Below are positions 11,282-19,135 of a stretch of 64,000 bases of DNA, piece by piece. The stretch covers positions 21,228 through 85,227 of the forward strand of contig JBEHWX010000015.1 in NCBI GenBank assembly GCA_048498995.1, read 5' to 3'. A model generated the notes under the pieces. That model was given only the letters and a program-made list of their open reading frames with translations, was not told where the DNA came from and searched no databases. Origin of the DNA: JBEHWX01 sp048498995. Its GTDB lineage: Bacteria > Bacteroidota > Ignavibacteria > OLB7. How positions within the stretch are numbered: position 1 is the stretch's first letter; the number at the start of each line of letters is the position of its first letter. Both the position numbers and the translations under genes were made by a program.

Positions 11282-12157
11282 ATGTGGGAACAGGATTTCA
11301 CCCGCGCGCTGCGCGCCGGACATCTCGACACGGCGATCGACTCGCTCGACCGCCATACCGCGACGGAGCACGCCGGAACGCCTCCATCGGCCGTCAAGCG
11401 CAAGGCGCTGGCGCTCATCAGGGAGATGCTTCCGCGCGACACGTTCGCGACATGGGTTCCGAAGCTGCTGGCCTCCCCCTCGGCCACCGCGCGGGAGCTT
11501 GCCGCCGGCATGCTCGAGGTCGTCGCGGCCGAGGACGCCCGATCGATCCTTCCGGCGATGATCGGCATCGCCGATGACGACAACTGGGAGGTTCGCGAGA
11601 CCGCGGCCGTGCTCTTCGCGCGTGTGCTGCTGGCCTCGTTCGACGCGAACCTGCCGCTGTTCCGGGAGCTGGCGCGGCATCCGTCGGTCAACGTGCGGCG
11701 CGCCGTCGTGGTCGGGGCCAAATACGTGGCGAAGGAGCGGAAGGCGAGCCACGCCGAGGCGCTCTTCTCGCTGATCGAGCCGCTGATGTCCGATCCGAAC
11801 GAGTATATCCGGAAGAATCTCGGACCGTTCGCCATCGGCGATGGACTGCTCAGGTGCTTTCCGGCAATGGCGGTCGAGCGGTTGCAAACATGGTCCCGCT
11901 CGGACGACGAAGTGGTGCGGTGGAACGTGGCGATGGCGTTCTCGACCGCCGAGGCGAGGAAGCATCTCGACGTCGGCCTGCCGATTCTCGAGGAACTGGC
12001 CGGTGACGGCAGGCGCCTTGTGTGGCGCGCGGCGGCGGCGGCGTTGAAGAACCATGCGCGCAAGCTCCCCGAGCTGGTGCGCCCGACACTCGAGAGGATG
12101 ATGAGCGATCCGGCGCGACGGGCCGCGGCGGAAGTCGTCGAGAAGTACCTCGAGTGA
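11282..12157 (+). CDS. HEAT-like repeat protein, DNA-alkylation-repair type (AlkC/AlkD-like)
   Basis: 291 residues, almost wholly alpha-helical. Start taken at MWEQDFTRAL. The frame is open further upstream, and GGGAGGAA lies too far (about 25 bases) for that ATG, so a TTG a few codons earlier is possible. Repeats include NWEVRETAAVLFARVLL, VNVRRAVVVGAKYVAKE, a segment DPNEYIRKNLG..AIGDG..RCFP, and RRLVWRAAAAALKNHARKLP. The 'DP.EYIRK' repeat followed by a helix with P and a Trp is what I expect of the AlkC/AlkD DNA-alkylation-repair superfamily. Generic HEAT scaffolds are the alternative. In a biosynthetic cluster such a protein could provide self-resistance against a DNA-alkylating product (inference). 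Confidence 0.6.
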   Translation: MWEQDFTRALRAGHLDTAIDSLDRHTATEHAGTPPSAVKRKALALIREMLPRDTFATWVPKLLASPSATARELAAGMLEVVAAEDARSILPAMIGIADDDNWEVRETAAVLFARVLLASFDANLPLFRELARHPSVNVRRAVVVGAKYVAKERKASHAEALFSLIEPLMSDPNEYIRKNLGPFAIGDGLLRCFPAMAVERLQTWSRSDDEVVRWNVAMAFSTAEARKHLDVGLPILEELAGDGRRLVWRAAAAALKNHARKLPELVRPTLERMMSDPARRAAAEVVEKYLE

Positions 12158-12239
12158 TTCCGGAGCAGGTATCCCGCCGGATCGGCCGCGCGGCTCGTCG
12201 GGGATCACATCGCGGAGAGATCGACAATCGGCGCAGGAT

Positions 12240-12671
12240 ATGACCTATCACGGCATCAATCACGTCGGGCTGGTGGTGACCGACCTTTCCCGGTCGCAGG
12301 AGTTTTTCATCGGAGCCCTCGGACTCCGCCAGCATCCGAGACGAGCGACCTGGTTCATCGCCGGACGCTGCACGCTCCACCTGATCGAGATCCCGGAGGC
12401 GGGCGAGGACCGATCCCTCTACCGTTTGGTGCAGCACGTGGCGCTGCAGGTCGATGAGCTGAACGACATGCTCGGACAGCTCCTCCACGCCGGCCTGGCC
12501 CCATTCCAGCTGGACTTCAAGGGGAACGAAATGCCGGTCGACGACCCGGCATCGCCGCTGGAGTTCGGCGTCGGGACGCTCTTCGTCCGCGATCCCGACG
12601 GCAACCTGATCGAGCTGATTCAGCTCGGTCGGGGAATCTTCACGGATGAACCTGATCCGTTCGCGGGGTAA
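12240..12671 (+). CDS. VOC (glyoxalase/bleomycin-resistance fold) protein
   Basis: 143 residues. It starts MTYHGINHVGLVVTDLSRSQ, the standard first beta-alpha module of the vicinal-oxygen-chelate fold. The second half carries VQHVALQVDELNDMLGQL and ends DPDGNLIELIQLG. The likely metal ligands are His8, a central His (HLIEI or QHVAL), and Glu in LIELIQ. VOC proteins are metal-dependent lyases, dioxygenases or epimerases, or they bind antibiotics for resistance. Which applies here cannot be read from the sequence. The gene is on the cluster strand, 82 bp after the HEAT gene. Confidence 0.85.
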   Translation: MTYHGINHVGLVVTDLSRSQEFFIGALGLRQHPRRATWFIAGRCTLHLIEIPEAGEDRSLYRLVQHVALQVDELNDMLGQLLHAGLAPFQLDFKGNEMPVDDPASPLEFGVGTLFVRDPDGNLIELIQLGRGIFTDEPDPFAG

Positions 12672-12718
12672 GGCTCTCGCGCGTCGGAACGGAGCAACCG
12701 TGTCCAACCGGAGCAACG

Positions 12719-13513
12719 ATGAATCTGGGAATCACCGGCCGCGCGGCGCTGGTCACCGGCGCCGGAAGCGGCATCGGCAGGGCCGTGGCGCTCGCCCTGG
12801 CGCGCGAAGGAGCGCTCGTGATGCTCTGCGGGCGCAATCGGGAGCGGCTGGAGAGCACGGCGGCGGAGATCGCGCTCGCCGATGGCCGCTCCGGCATCGT
12901 CGTCGCCGACCTCACCTCGGAGGCCGGCTGCGCCGCGGCCGTGCGGGCAACCGTGGAGGAATTCGGCTCGATCGAGATGGTGGTCAACGCCGCCGGCGAT
13001 CCCACCGCGTGCGGCACCCTCGATGTTCCGAGCGAGACATGGCGGAGGATCTTCGACAGCCTCTTCTTCAGCGCCGTGTTCCTCTGCCAGGCGGCGATAG
13101 CCCGGATGCGGAGCGGCGGCTGGGGACGCATCGTCAACATCGCCTCGAGCGCCGTGAAATCGCCGAGCGGCTCCGGTCCGTACGACGCGGCGAAGGCGGC
13201 GCTGGTCGCCTTCACGAAGGATCTCGCCACGGAAGTCACCGCGGAGGGGATCCTGGTCAACGCCGTCTCCCCCGGCTCCACGCTGACGCCGCTCTGGACC
13301 GGCCAGGGGCGCATCGGCGATCAGCTCGCGGCGGAATTCGGCATCGATCGCGCCGCGCTTCTCGACGGCATCGCCGAGCGCATCCCGCTGAAGCGGATGG
13401 CCGAGCCGTCCGAGATCGCCGACGTCATCCTCTTTCTCCTGTCGGAGAAGGCCAGCTACGTGTCGGGAACGACCGTCTACGTCGACGGTGGAGCGGTCAC
13501 CACGCCGTTCTGA
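12719..13513 (+). CDS. Short-chain dehydrogenase/reductase (classical SDR)
   Basis: 264 residues, ribosome site GGAG before the ATG. It has the cofactor motif TGAGSGIG (13-20), CGRN after the second strand (an Arg that favours NADPH), VVNAAGD in place of NNAG, and a catalytic Ser in NIASSAV. Catalytic Y155 and K159 lie in YDAAK, and VSPGST and YVSGTTVYVDGG close the protein. It is most like FabG-type 3-ketoacyl reductases and therefore probably reduces a ketone or oxidises an alcohol on the pathway intermediate. Part of the radical SAM cluster. The substrate is unknown. Confidence 0.92.
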   Translation: MNLGITGRAALVTGAGSGIGRAVALALAREGALVMLCGRNRERLESTAAEIALADGRSGIVVADLTSEAGCAAAVRATVEEFGSIEMVVNAAGDPTACGTLDVPSETWRRIFDSLFFSAVFLCQAAIARMRSGGWGRIVNIASSAVKSPSGSGPYDAAKAALVAFTKDLATEVTAEGILVNAVSPGSTLTPLWTGQGRIGDQLAAEFGIDRAALLDGIAERIPLKRMAEPSEIADVILFLLSEKASYVSGTTVYVDGGAVTTPF

Positions 13514-13785
13514 TCCCGACCTGATTCCCCCGCCATCCCCGGAGGGAAACGGACCGGAGGCTCATCGCCCCGGCCCACGACGCGCGCGGCGTCCACCGCG
13601 CCGAGAGATCGGGATCTCCCCCCCACGCGCATCCACTTCCGAACGCGCCCGAGCCTGGTCCGCGCCGGCGCGCCGGCCATCGACATCATCGAACAACAAC
13701 GCACAGGTTCCCCGTATGCCGCTGTGGCCAAGTCCGCATTTGCCGCTGGTTCCGCGCGCAGCGGGATCACTCAACGACACCAGCC

Positions 13786-14211
13786 ATGTCCAGCACCAGT
13801 CACTCACCGCGGGGACCGATCTACGAGGTGGTCTCCGGGCAGATCCTGCTGTCGCGACGTCAGGATTTCTTCCGCCTCCACAAGGGGACGCTGCTCCCGA
13901 TCATGCGGGAGATAGGCATCCGCCCGATCGTGCTGCTGTTCACCGAGGTCGGGCGATACGGACGATTTCTGGATATCTACGAATACGAGGATTTCGCCGA
14001 CTACCAGGAGAAGACCGATCGACTTCTGGCGCATGAGCGGATGGAATCCTATTACGCCGAGGTCGGCACGTGCGTCGACGGATCGATCATGGTCGAGCTG
14101 ATGCGGGATCTTCCCTATGCACCACAATGGAAGGAGCATGAACATGTGGTCCGGACGAATTCACTATCTGACCGGCGGCACGACACGTCTGCCACGCGTG
14201 ATATCCTATGA
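13786..14211 (+). CDS. NIPSNAP-like / dimeric alpha-beta barrel protein
   Basis: 141 residues. The core pattern YEVVSGQILLSRRQDFFRLHKGTLLPIMREIGIR, then VLLFTEVGRYGRFLDIYEYEDFADYQEK and a C-terminal helix/strand pair, resembles NIPSNAP or Dabb-like ferredoxin barrels. These are often found with aromatic monooxygenases and cyclases. The last ~22 residues overlap the following ligase gene by 68 bp and are low in complexity. The overlap suggests tight coupling. The 272 bp upstream (13514-13785) hold no gene I can support. The call rests on fold-like spacing only. Confidence 0.6.
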   Translation: MSSTSHSPRGPIYEVVSGQILLSRRQDFFRLHKGTLLPIMREIGIRPIVLLFTEVGRYGRFLDIYEYEDFADYQEKTDRLLAHERMESYYAEVGTCVDGSIMVELMRDLPYAPQWKEHEHVVRTNSLSDRRHDTSATRDIL

Positions 14212-15283
14212 CGCGCGGCGGTGGGCACGCTCGGTCGGCGTTACCCGCGACGTGCTCGCCGCTCACGGCGTGGATGCCACGTCGAGAATCGCGATCTGCC
14301 ACCCGTTCGCGCCGTGGGCCATCGGAATGGTCTTCGCGGAGGCGGCGCTCCAGTGCGGCGCGTCGGTGTATCCGCTCGGACTCTACGCGGGGCAGCCGAG
14401 CTTCCGCCACCTGCTCACGAACATCGCGCCGACGCATCTCTGCGCCACCGCGAGAAACCTCATCACCTGGGCGGAAGGAGCCGGTCCCATCACGTCCGCC
14501 AGCGGGCATGACGGGAACGGCGACCATGCGCTCGAACCGCTCCTCCAGGGGGACGCAAACGGCAACGGACATCACCCCACGCGGCGCAGAGTCGCGTTCG
14601 TCGCCGGCGAAATGCTTACCGAGGCCAACCGCGTTGCCTGCGCGGAGGCCTGGAGCGCCGATGTGGTGAATGTCTACGGCATGGCCGAGCTCGATACCGT
14701 CGCCGCTGAGCTGCCGGGCGTGGAGGGACTTGTGCTGACCCCGACGCTCGAGGCGGGGATCCTGACGGATGGGAGCATTGCCGCTCCGACGGTCGGCCTG
14801 CGCGGGGGGCTCATGCTGCGGGATCGCGCCGACGGACGCTGGTACCGCACCGGCGATCTGGTGAGCGTCACCGGGCGCACCTCCCCGGACGCATCATGGC
14901 CGTCGAGCTGGATCATCGAGGTCCTCGGACGTCAGGAGGAAACCGTCACTCTCTCCGACGGAACGATGATCGGCTCCGACCACATCAGGCACATCACCGA
15001 GTCCCGGCCGGAGGTGACGCGCGTCCAGCTCGTGGTCCGGCGCACGCTGCGCGGCGACGAGATCGAGATCCGCTGCGTGCTCACCGACGCATGCGCCGAC
15101 GCGCCGCTGGAGATCGTTCCGTTGTTTCTGGAAAGCAGCATCGACATCGCCGACAGTCACCGTCACGGCGTGATCGTCTCCGTTACCGCCATCGCGACCA
15201 GCGAGGCGGAGCTCGTGACCACGCCGCGTGGCAAAATCCCAACATTCGTCGAGGAGGAGCTCCATGTCCATCACCTCGCTTGA
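14144..15283 (+). CDS. N-terminally short adenylate-forming enzyme (phenylacetate-CoA ligase-like)
   Basis: 379 residues from the ATG at 14144, which sits 7 bases after AAGGAG. ATGs at 14117 and 14138 are less well placed. It opens directly at the ATP-binding loop, YLTGGTTRLPRVISYD (residues 8-23), with R where this loop usually has G. Later core motifs are present: VYGMAELDTV, WYRTGDLVSVTGRT, LGRQEETVTLSDGTMI and a C-terminal PRGKIP. PaaK-type ligases normally have about 90 residues before the loop; these are absent. The enzyme may activate a carboxylic acid as an acyl-adenylate or CoA ester, or be a diverged non-ligase. It overlaps both neighbouring genes, which points to tight co-expression. 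Confidence 0.7.
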   Translation: MWSGRIHYLTGGTTRLPRVISYDARRWARSVGVTRDVLAAHGVDATSRIAICHPFAPWAIGMVFAEAALQCGASVYPLGLYAGQPSFRHLLTNIAPTHLCATARNLITWAEGAGPITSASGHDGNGDHALEPLLQGDANGNGHHPTRRRVAFVAGEMLTEANRVACAEAWSADVVNVYGMAELDTVAAELPGVEGLVLTPTLEAGILTDGSIAAPTVGLRGGLMLRDRADGRWYRTGDLVSVTGRTSPDASWPSSWIIEVLGRQEETVTLSDGTMIGSDHIRHITESRPEVTRVQLVVRRTLRGDEIEIRCVLTDACADAPLEIVPLFLESSIDIADSHRHGVIVSVTAIATSEAELVTTPRGKIPTFVEEELHVHHLA

Positions 15284-16622
15284 GCAGTTCACGGCGCATC
15301 AGCTCTTTCCGGAGCGTGAGAGCACCTACATCCGCTGGTATCCGAAAACGCTGACGCCGACAGACGGCGTGGAGCCGGCATTCCCGCGCGAGCCGGATCC
15401 GGAGGGGATCTACATCCATGTGCCCTTCTGCGACCGTCTCTGTCTGTTTTGTCCGTTCAACAAGCGGCAGACGCGACCGGACCTTCTGCGAAAATTCCTG
15501 CTGGGGCTCCGCGCGGAGATACGATTGTACGCGCAGTTGTGCGGGGTGAGCCGGCCGCTCCGGTTCATCTATTTCGGCGGGGGGACGCCGTCGGTGCTCA
15601 CCTCCGGCATCCTCACGAACATCCTCGGCGAGATAGCCTCCTGGTTTCCGCTGGCCGACGATCTGGAGGTGACGCTCGAATCGCATCCGACGCACCTGAC
15701 GCCGTCGTACGTGCATCGCGTGCGTGAGGCGGGAATCACCCGGATCAGCAGCGGCGTTCAAGGGTTCGACGACCGGCTTCTGCAGCGTATCGGCGCGCAG
15801 CATCACGCGGCCGACTCCCACAGGGCCATCGAGAGCGTCGCCGGCGAGCTCGGCGGCATCGCCATCGACCTCCTGTTCCGCTGCCCGGGACAGTCGCTTG
15901 CCGACTGGCAGCGACAGCTCGAGATCGCGATCGGACTTCCCGGCGTCAGCCACGTCAGCTGCTACAGTCTCGTGCTCGAGGCCTCCGCCGCGCAGCCGGA
16001 TCCCCATGTGGACGCCGAGATGACGCTCGCGGCGCATCGGATGCTGGAGGCGGCGGGATTCGCGCACTACGCGTCGTGCGCAAGCGGAGGGTTCGACTTC
16101 GCCCGGCCGGGAATGAAGTGCGCCTACGAGGAGCGGCACTGGGGCGCTCCGCAGTCGGAGTTTCTCGGCCTGGGTCCCGGCGCGCTCGGCTTCGTCGGTG
16201 GCGCGGCAACGGTCAACGGCCTCTCGGTCGATCGCTACGAGCAGCGGCTCGCACGCGGGAGATTTCCGCTGGTCTCCGTTACCGGCATGTCGGTCGAGGA
16301 GGAGATGCGTCGCTACTTCGTGCTCGGCGTCAAGACGCTGCGGGTGCCGTTCGCGCCGTTTCGCGCGCGCTACGGCGTGGAGCCGCGGACGCTCTTCGCG
16401 CCGGAGATCGAGCGACTGGCCGCCTGGGGCTTCGCCGACGTCCATGACGACGAGCTGGTACTCACCGAGCTCGGCAGGCTCTTCGTCGACTCGGTGAGCG
16501 AAGTGTTCTTCAGCCGCGAGGAGCGGAATGTGCCGCATCCCGAGGAGCCGGAGATACGCGCCATCGAGTCAGGCATCGGACGCGGGATGGAGATAGCCTC
16601 CCCGGTAGGCATCGACCTGTGA
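15264..16622 (+). CDS. HemN/HemW-like radical SAM enzyme
   Basis: 452 residues from the ATG at 15264, preceded by a strong GAGGAGGAG site. The cluster motif is CDRLCLFC (Cys56, Cys60, Cys63; CX3CX2C), preceded by GIYIHVPFC as in HemN. GGGTPS is at 105-110, followed by LEVTLESHPTHLTP, GVQGFDDRLLQRIG and IAIDLLFRCPGQS. The C-terminal part holds a HemN_C-like domain. True HemN and HemW exist in many genomes, but HemN-like methyltransferases and cyclopropanases also occur in natural-product clusters. The location as the last gene of a metabolic operon favours a pathway role (inference). The hairpin at 16630 follows at once. Confidence 0.82.
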   Translation: MSITSLEQFTAHQLFPERESTYIRWYPKTLTPTDGVEPAFPREPDPEGIYIHVPFCDRLCLFCPFNKRQTRPDLLRKFLLGLRAEIRLYAQLCGVSRPLRFIYFGGGTPSVLTSGILTNILGEIASWFPLADDLEVTLESHPTHLTPSYVHRVREAGITRISSGVQGFDDRLLQRIGAQHHAADSHRAIESVAGELGGIAIDLLFRCPGQSLADWQRQLEIAIGLPGVSHVSCYSLVLEASAAQPDPHVDAEMTLAAHRMLEAAGFAHYASCASGGFDFARPGMKCAYEERHWGAPQSEFLGLGPGALGFVGGAATVNGLSVDRYEQRLARGRFPLVSVTGMSVEEEMRRYFVLGVKTLRVPFAPFRARYGVEPRTLFAPEIERLAAWGFADVHDDELVLTELGRLFVDSVSEVFFSREERNVPHPEEPEIRAIESGIGRGMEIASPVGIDL

Positions 16623-16629
16623 CGGCATC

Positions 16630-16665
16630 GGGCCCGGACATCACCGTTGAGCGATGTCCGGGCCC
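16630..16665 (+). terminator. Strong hairpin closing the radical SAM cluster
   Basis: Perfect 13-bp stem GGGCCCGGACATC / GATGTCCGGGCCC with a 10-base loop, 7 bp after the stop codon. It lacks a T-run, so termination may be Rho-assisted. It marks the end of the transcription unit. Confidence 0.6.
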
Positions 16666-16914
16666 ATCGGCCTCTGCGTTGCGCTTTCGCGATACGGCCC
16701 ACACCCTTCACCCCGCCTCTCCTTCCGATCCCCTGGCCCCACCTCCTCGACGCTACCGCGACGAGCACCGTCGTCCATCCACGGCGGCGCGGATCTCGTG
16801 CTCACGCCATCTCGCGCAAGCCTCCTCTGTCCGGAATTCGGATCGTGTCCAGGATCACGACAGCTCGCGTAATCACCAATCGACGATTTCAGGAAGATTC
16901 GAAGGATTTGATCG
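16666..16914. other. Spacer between cluster end and DUF4402 leader
   Basis: About 250 bp with no gene or element I can support. Confidence 0.4.
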
Positions 16915-17005
16915 CATGGCATGATCCTATTAGCGAGGGTTTGTGTACGCGAATTCAACGGGACTACAAAACACGAACACTCGATACTCAACGGGACCAA
17001 CTGAC
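16915..17005 (+). promoter_or_regulatory. Conserved leader of DUF4402 gene, copy 2
   Basis: Counterpart of 7449-7536: GGCATGATCCTATTAGC, TACGCGAATTCAAC, AAAACACGAACACTC and CTCAACGGGACCAAC precede the start codon. The last block contains the only purine-rich stretch (ACGGGA), which may act as the ribosome site for both genes. Confidence 0.5.
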
Positions 17006-17548
17006 ATGAACAAGCAGATCTTCACCCTCGCCGCTCTGGCCATCGTCGCCGCTCCGATCGCCACGATGGCCCAGTCGGCCTCGGTTACCTCCACGGCCAC
17101 CATCGTTACCCCGATCACCGCGACCGCCACCGCTCCGCTGGCCTTCGGTACCATCAGCAAGGGCTCGGCCGCCACGGTTGCGGCCAACAGCTCCTCGGCC
17201 GGCGCGGTGACCTTCTCGGGCGACGAGGCCGACAACATCACGATCTCGGTGCCGGCCACGGCCACCATCTCGACCACGTCGGGTGCCGGCGCCAGCATGA
17301 CGGTGACCCTGAACCGCGCGGCGCTGCGCGTGGGGACCACGAGCGCTCAGGCCTCCTCCTCGGCGCTCGACGCCTCGAGCGGCTCGGCCACGACGGCTCT
17401 GTCGGCTGACGGCTCGGGCGACGGTGTTGCCAACGACGGTCTCGGGCAGTCCTACCTCTGGATCGGTGGCTCGGTGACGCCGACGGCCACGCAGCAGCGC
17501 GGCAGCTACAGCGGCACCTTCACCGTCTCGGCCGCCTACTCCAACTAA
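17006..17548 (+). CDS. Secreted DUF4402 family protein, copy 2
   Basis: 180 residues, signal peptide MNKQIFTLAALAIVAAP...TMAQ. The mature region is nearly the same as copy 1 at both ends: the TATIVTPITATATAPLAFG block and the QQRGSYSGTFTVSAAYSN end are identical. It diverges in the middle around NRAALRVGTTSAQ. This pattern, conserved ends and leader with a variable centre, fits paralogues under selection for the beta-sandwich frame or partial gene conversion. Exported, role unknown. It is followed by the conserved trailer and a terminator. Confidence 0.88.
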   Translation: MNKQIFTLAALAIVAAPIATMAQSASVTSTATIVTPITATATAPLAFGTISKGSAATVAANSSSAGAVTFSGDEADNITISVPATATISTTSGAGASMTVTLNRAALRVGTTSAQASSSALDASSGSATTALSADGSGDGVANDGLGQSYLWIGGSVTPTATQQRGSYSGTFTVSAAYSN

Positions 17549-17625
17549 GTTTCAACGCGCCGGGCGCTTGAGCGCCGCGCGGAATCGAAAATCGACAGAC
17601 GCCAAGTGAATGCTTCGAACTGATG

Positions 17626-17710
17626 TGAAGATGTGGTGGTGAGAGATCCCGCTGTCGCGCGGCCGCGTGGGTTCGGCATGCTTTGGCGCCGGCGGCGGGT
17701 GACTCTCAAC
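17626..17710 (+). other. Conserved structured trailer element, copy 2
   Basis: Stem TGAGAG (17640-17645) / CTCTCA (17703-17708) encloses CCCGC (17648-17652) / GCGGG (17695-17699). The arms match copy 1, while the interior sequence differs, including different bases in the inner hairpin. That is suggestive of conserved structure but only two copies are available. Confidence 0.4.
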
Positions 17711-17739
17711 CGATGATGATCCGCATGATCGTTCTCCCG

Positions 17740-17776
17740 CGGCGGCGCGCCGGTCTGACTGACGCGCCGCCGTTTT
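17740..17776 (+). terminator. Rho-independent terminator after DUF4402 copy 2
   Basis: Stem CGGCGGCGCG / CGCGCCGCCG with a 13-base loop and TTTTCTTT tail. Confidence 0.8.
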
Positions 17777-17992
17777 CTTTCGAGTGCCAGGTATCCGCAC
17801 GACGTCAGCGGGCGCTCTCCGGCCACAACCTGGGCGGCCACGGAAGGCCGACCCGCGCGACATTCGCCTTCGCCGCTTCAACGTCAGGCTCCATGGAATC
17901 GGGACAAGAAATGCGTACCATGCCCACGTCATGAACAGAGCCTAGCTCAGCACCCCAGGAGCACCTGGTCCCACGATTTCAGGAGCCTCGAC

Positions 17993-19051
17993 ATGATACC
18001 GCGCACATTCTCCCGCCGCGTTTCTCGAGGAGTCACCGCCTCGCTGCTGCTCATTATCGGCGTAACGCTCGCGCCGCGAAACTGCCGTGGTGGATTGCAG
18101 GATCTGCCCGGAACGCTTCGCGCGCTGCGTGGCCCCGTGGCGCGCGTCGAGTTCGATGACACGATACTATTCAACACCTACTGGGATCCGGCGAACATCC
18201 AACGTGAGAATCTCGCGAGCGTGTCATTCGATCGCACGGGAGTTCCAACCGGATGGACCACCCGCTTTCTCGGCAACACCGGCGTCAAGTTCTGGCGTGA
18301 CGCATGCCGCCGCATCGTCCGCCTGCGTCTGGTCACCGTGCTTGAATTGGGATCACGGAATCGTTTCGGAGAGTTGATCGAGAGTGGGCAGGGAACGAAG
18401 ACCACTACGACCGCCTCCAGCATCCGATATGCTCCGGATGGCGATTCCGCGTGGATCGAGACGACGAACCGTGAGGTCGAACGGGACATGTCGGGGCATC
18501 GAACGGAGAACGTCGAGCTGCTTTCGGCACGCATCCATGCCGCCCCCGACGGCAGCAGACTCGATATTCTCCGCCGGTATCCGGACACCGATTACATGAT
18601 CACGTCCGAGCACGAAGGCAACCGGATCAGCGAGGTTCATGCAACTCCGGACACCACGCGTGTCCTGTCACGATCCAGCCGCACACTCGACTCCACCGGC
18701 GCCGTCATCGAGGAATGCTATTATTCCCGCGGGCGAACGCAACTGACCTCGTACATCAACGACTCGCTCGGGAATCCGGTGGTTGTCCGCTACGATTGGC
18801 TGGACGCTCCATGGCCTCCCCGCATTACCCACATATCGTATCGATACGACCACTATGGAAACTGGATCGAGCGGACCGAACACTCAACGGGATTTCAGAT
18901 GAGCAGGCATGGAATCGTCCATGTGGAATCCGCGTATCGCAACCGGCGGAGCATTACCTACTATGAGCCGCGATCGGCGCCCGACTATGCCCAGGCCGCG
19001 CACGAGCCATTGCTCGCGGCGGTGCTGAACGAGCTCTATTTCTTTCCCTGA
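17993..19051 (+). CDS. Hypothetical exported protein with YD-like strands
   Basis: 352 residues. The N-terminus (RVSRGVTASLLLIIGVTLAP) looks like a signal peptide. The rest is mainly beta, with motifs such as SLGNPVVVRYDW and ISYRYDHYGNWIERTEHS. These resemble the YD/RHS-like 'Y.YD.YGNW.ER' strands found in short secreted proteins of Bacteroidota. No T9SS sorting domain or lipobox is evident. I do not recognise the family and assign no function. It stands alone between the DUF4402 terminator and a bidirectional terminator shared with the ABC transporter. Confidence 0.7.
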   Translation: MIPRTFSRRVSRGVTASLLLIIGVTLAPRNCRGGLQDLPGTLRALRGPVARVEFDDTILFNTYWDPANIQRENLASVSFDRTGVPTGWTTRFLGNTGVKFWRDACRRIVRLRLVTVLELGSRNRFGELIESGQGTKTTTTASSIRYAPDGDSAWIETTNREVERDMSGHRTENVELLSARIHAAPDGSRLDILRRYPDTDYMITSEHEGNRISEVHATPDTTRVLSRSSRTLDSTGAVIEECYYSRGRTQLTSYINDSLGNPVVVRYDWLDAPWPPRITHISYRYDHYGNWIERTEHSTGFQMSRHGIVHVESAYRNRRSITYYEPRSAPDYAQAAHEPLLAAVLNELYFFP

Positions 19052-19067
19052 TCCACACCAAACGCAA

Positions 19068-19101
19068 ACGGGGCCGCGCGGCATGCACCGCGCGGCCCCG
19101 T
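19068..19101. terminator. Bidirectional terminator
   Basis: Stem ACGGGGCCGCGCGG / CCGCGCGGCCCCGT, loop CATGCA. CGTTT follows on the plus strand and TTTGCGTTT on the minus strand. It serves the convergent genes on both sides. Confidence 0.85.
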
Positions 19102-19135
19102 CGTTTCATGATCCGTCGAGCGCCAAGCCGAAGCC

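Noticed and set aside
7449..17776. A transposon or integrative element carried between the DUF4402 repeats
   Set aside because: No transposase, integrase, terminal inverted repeats or target-site duplication seen. The repeats are whole genes with their leaders and trailers.
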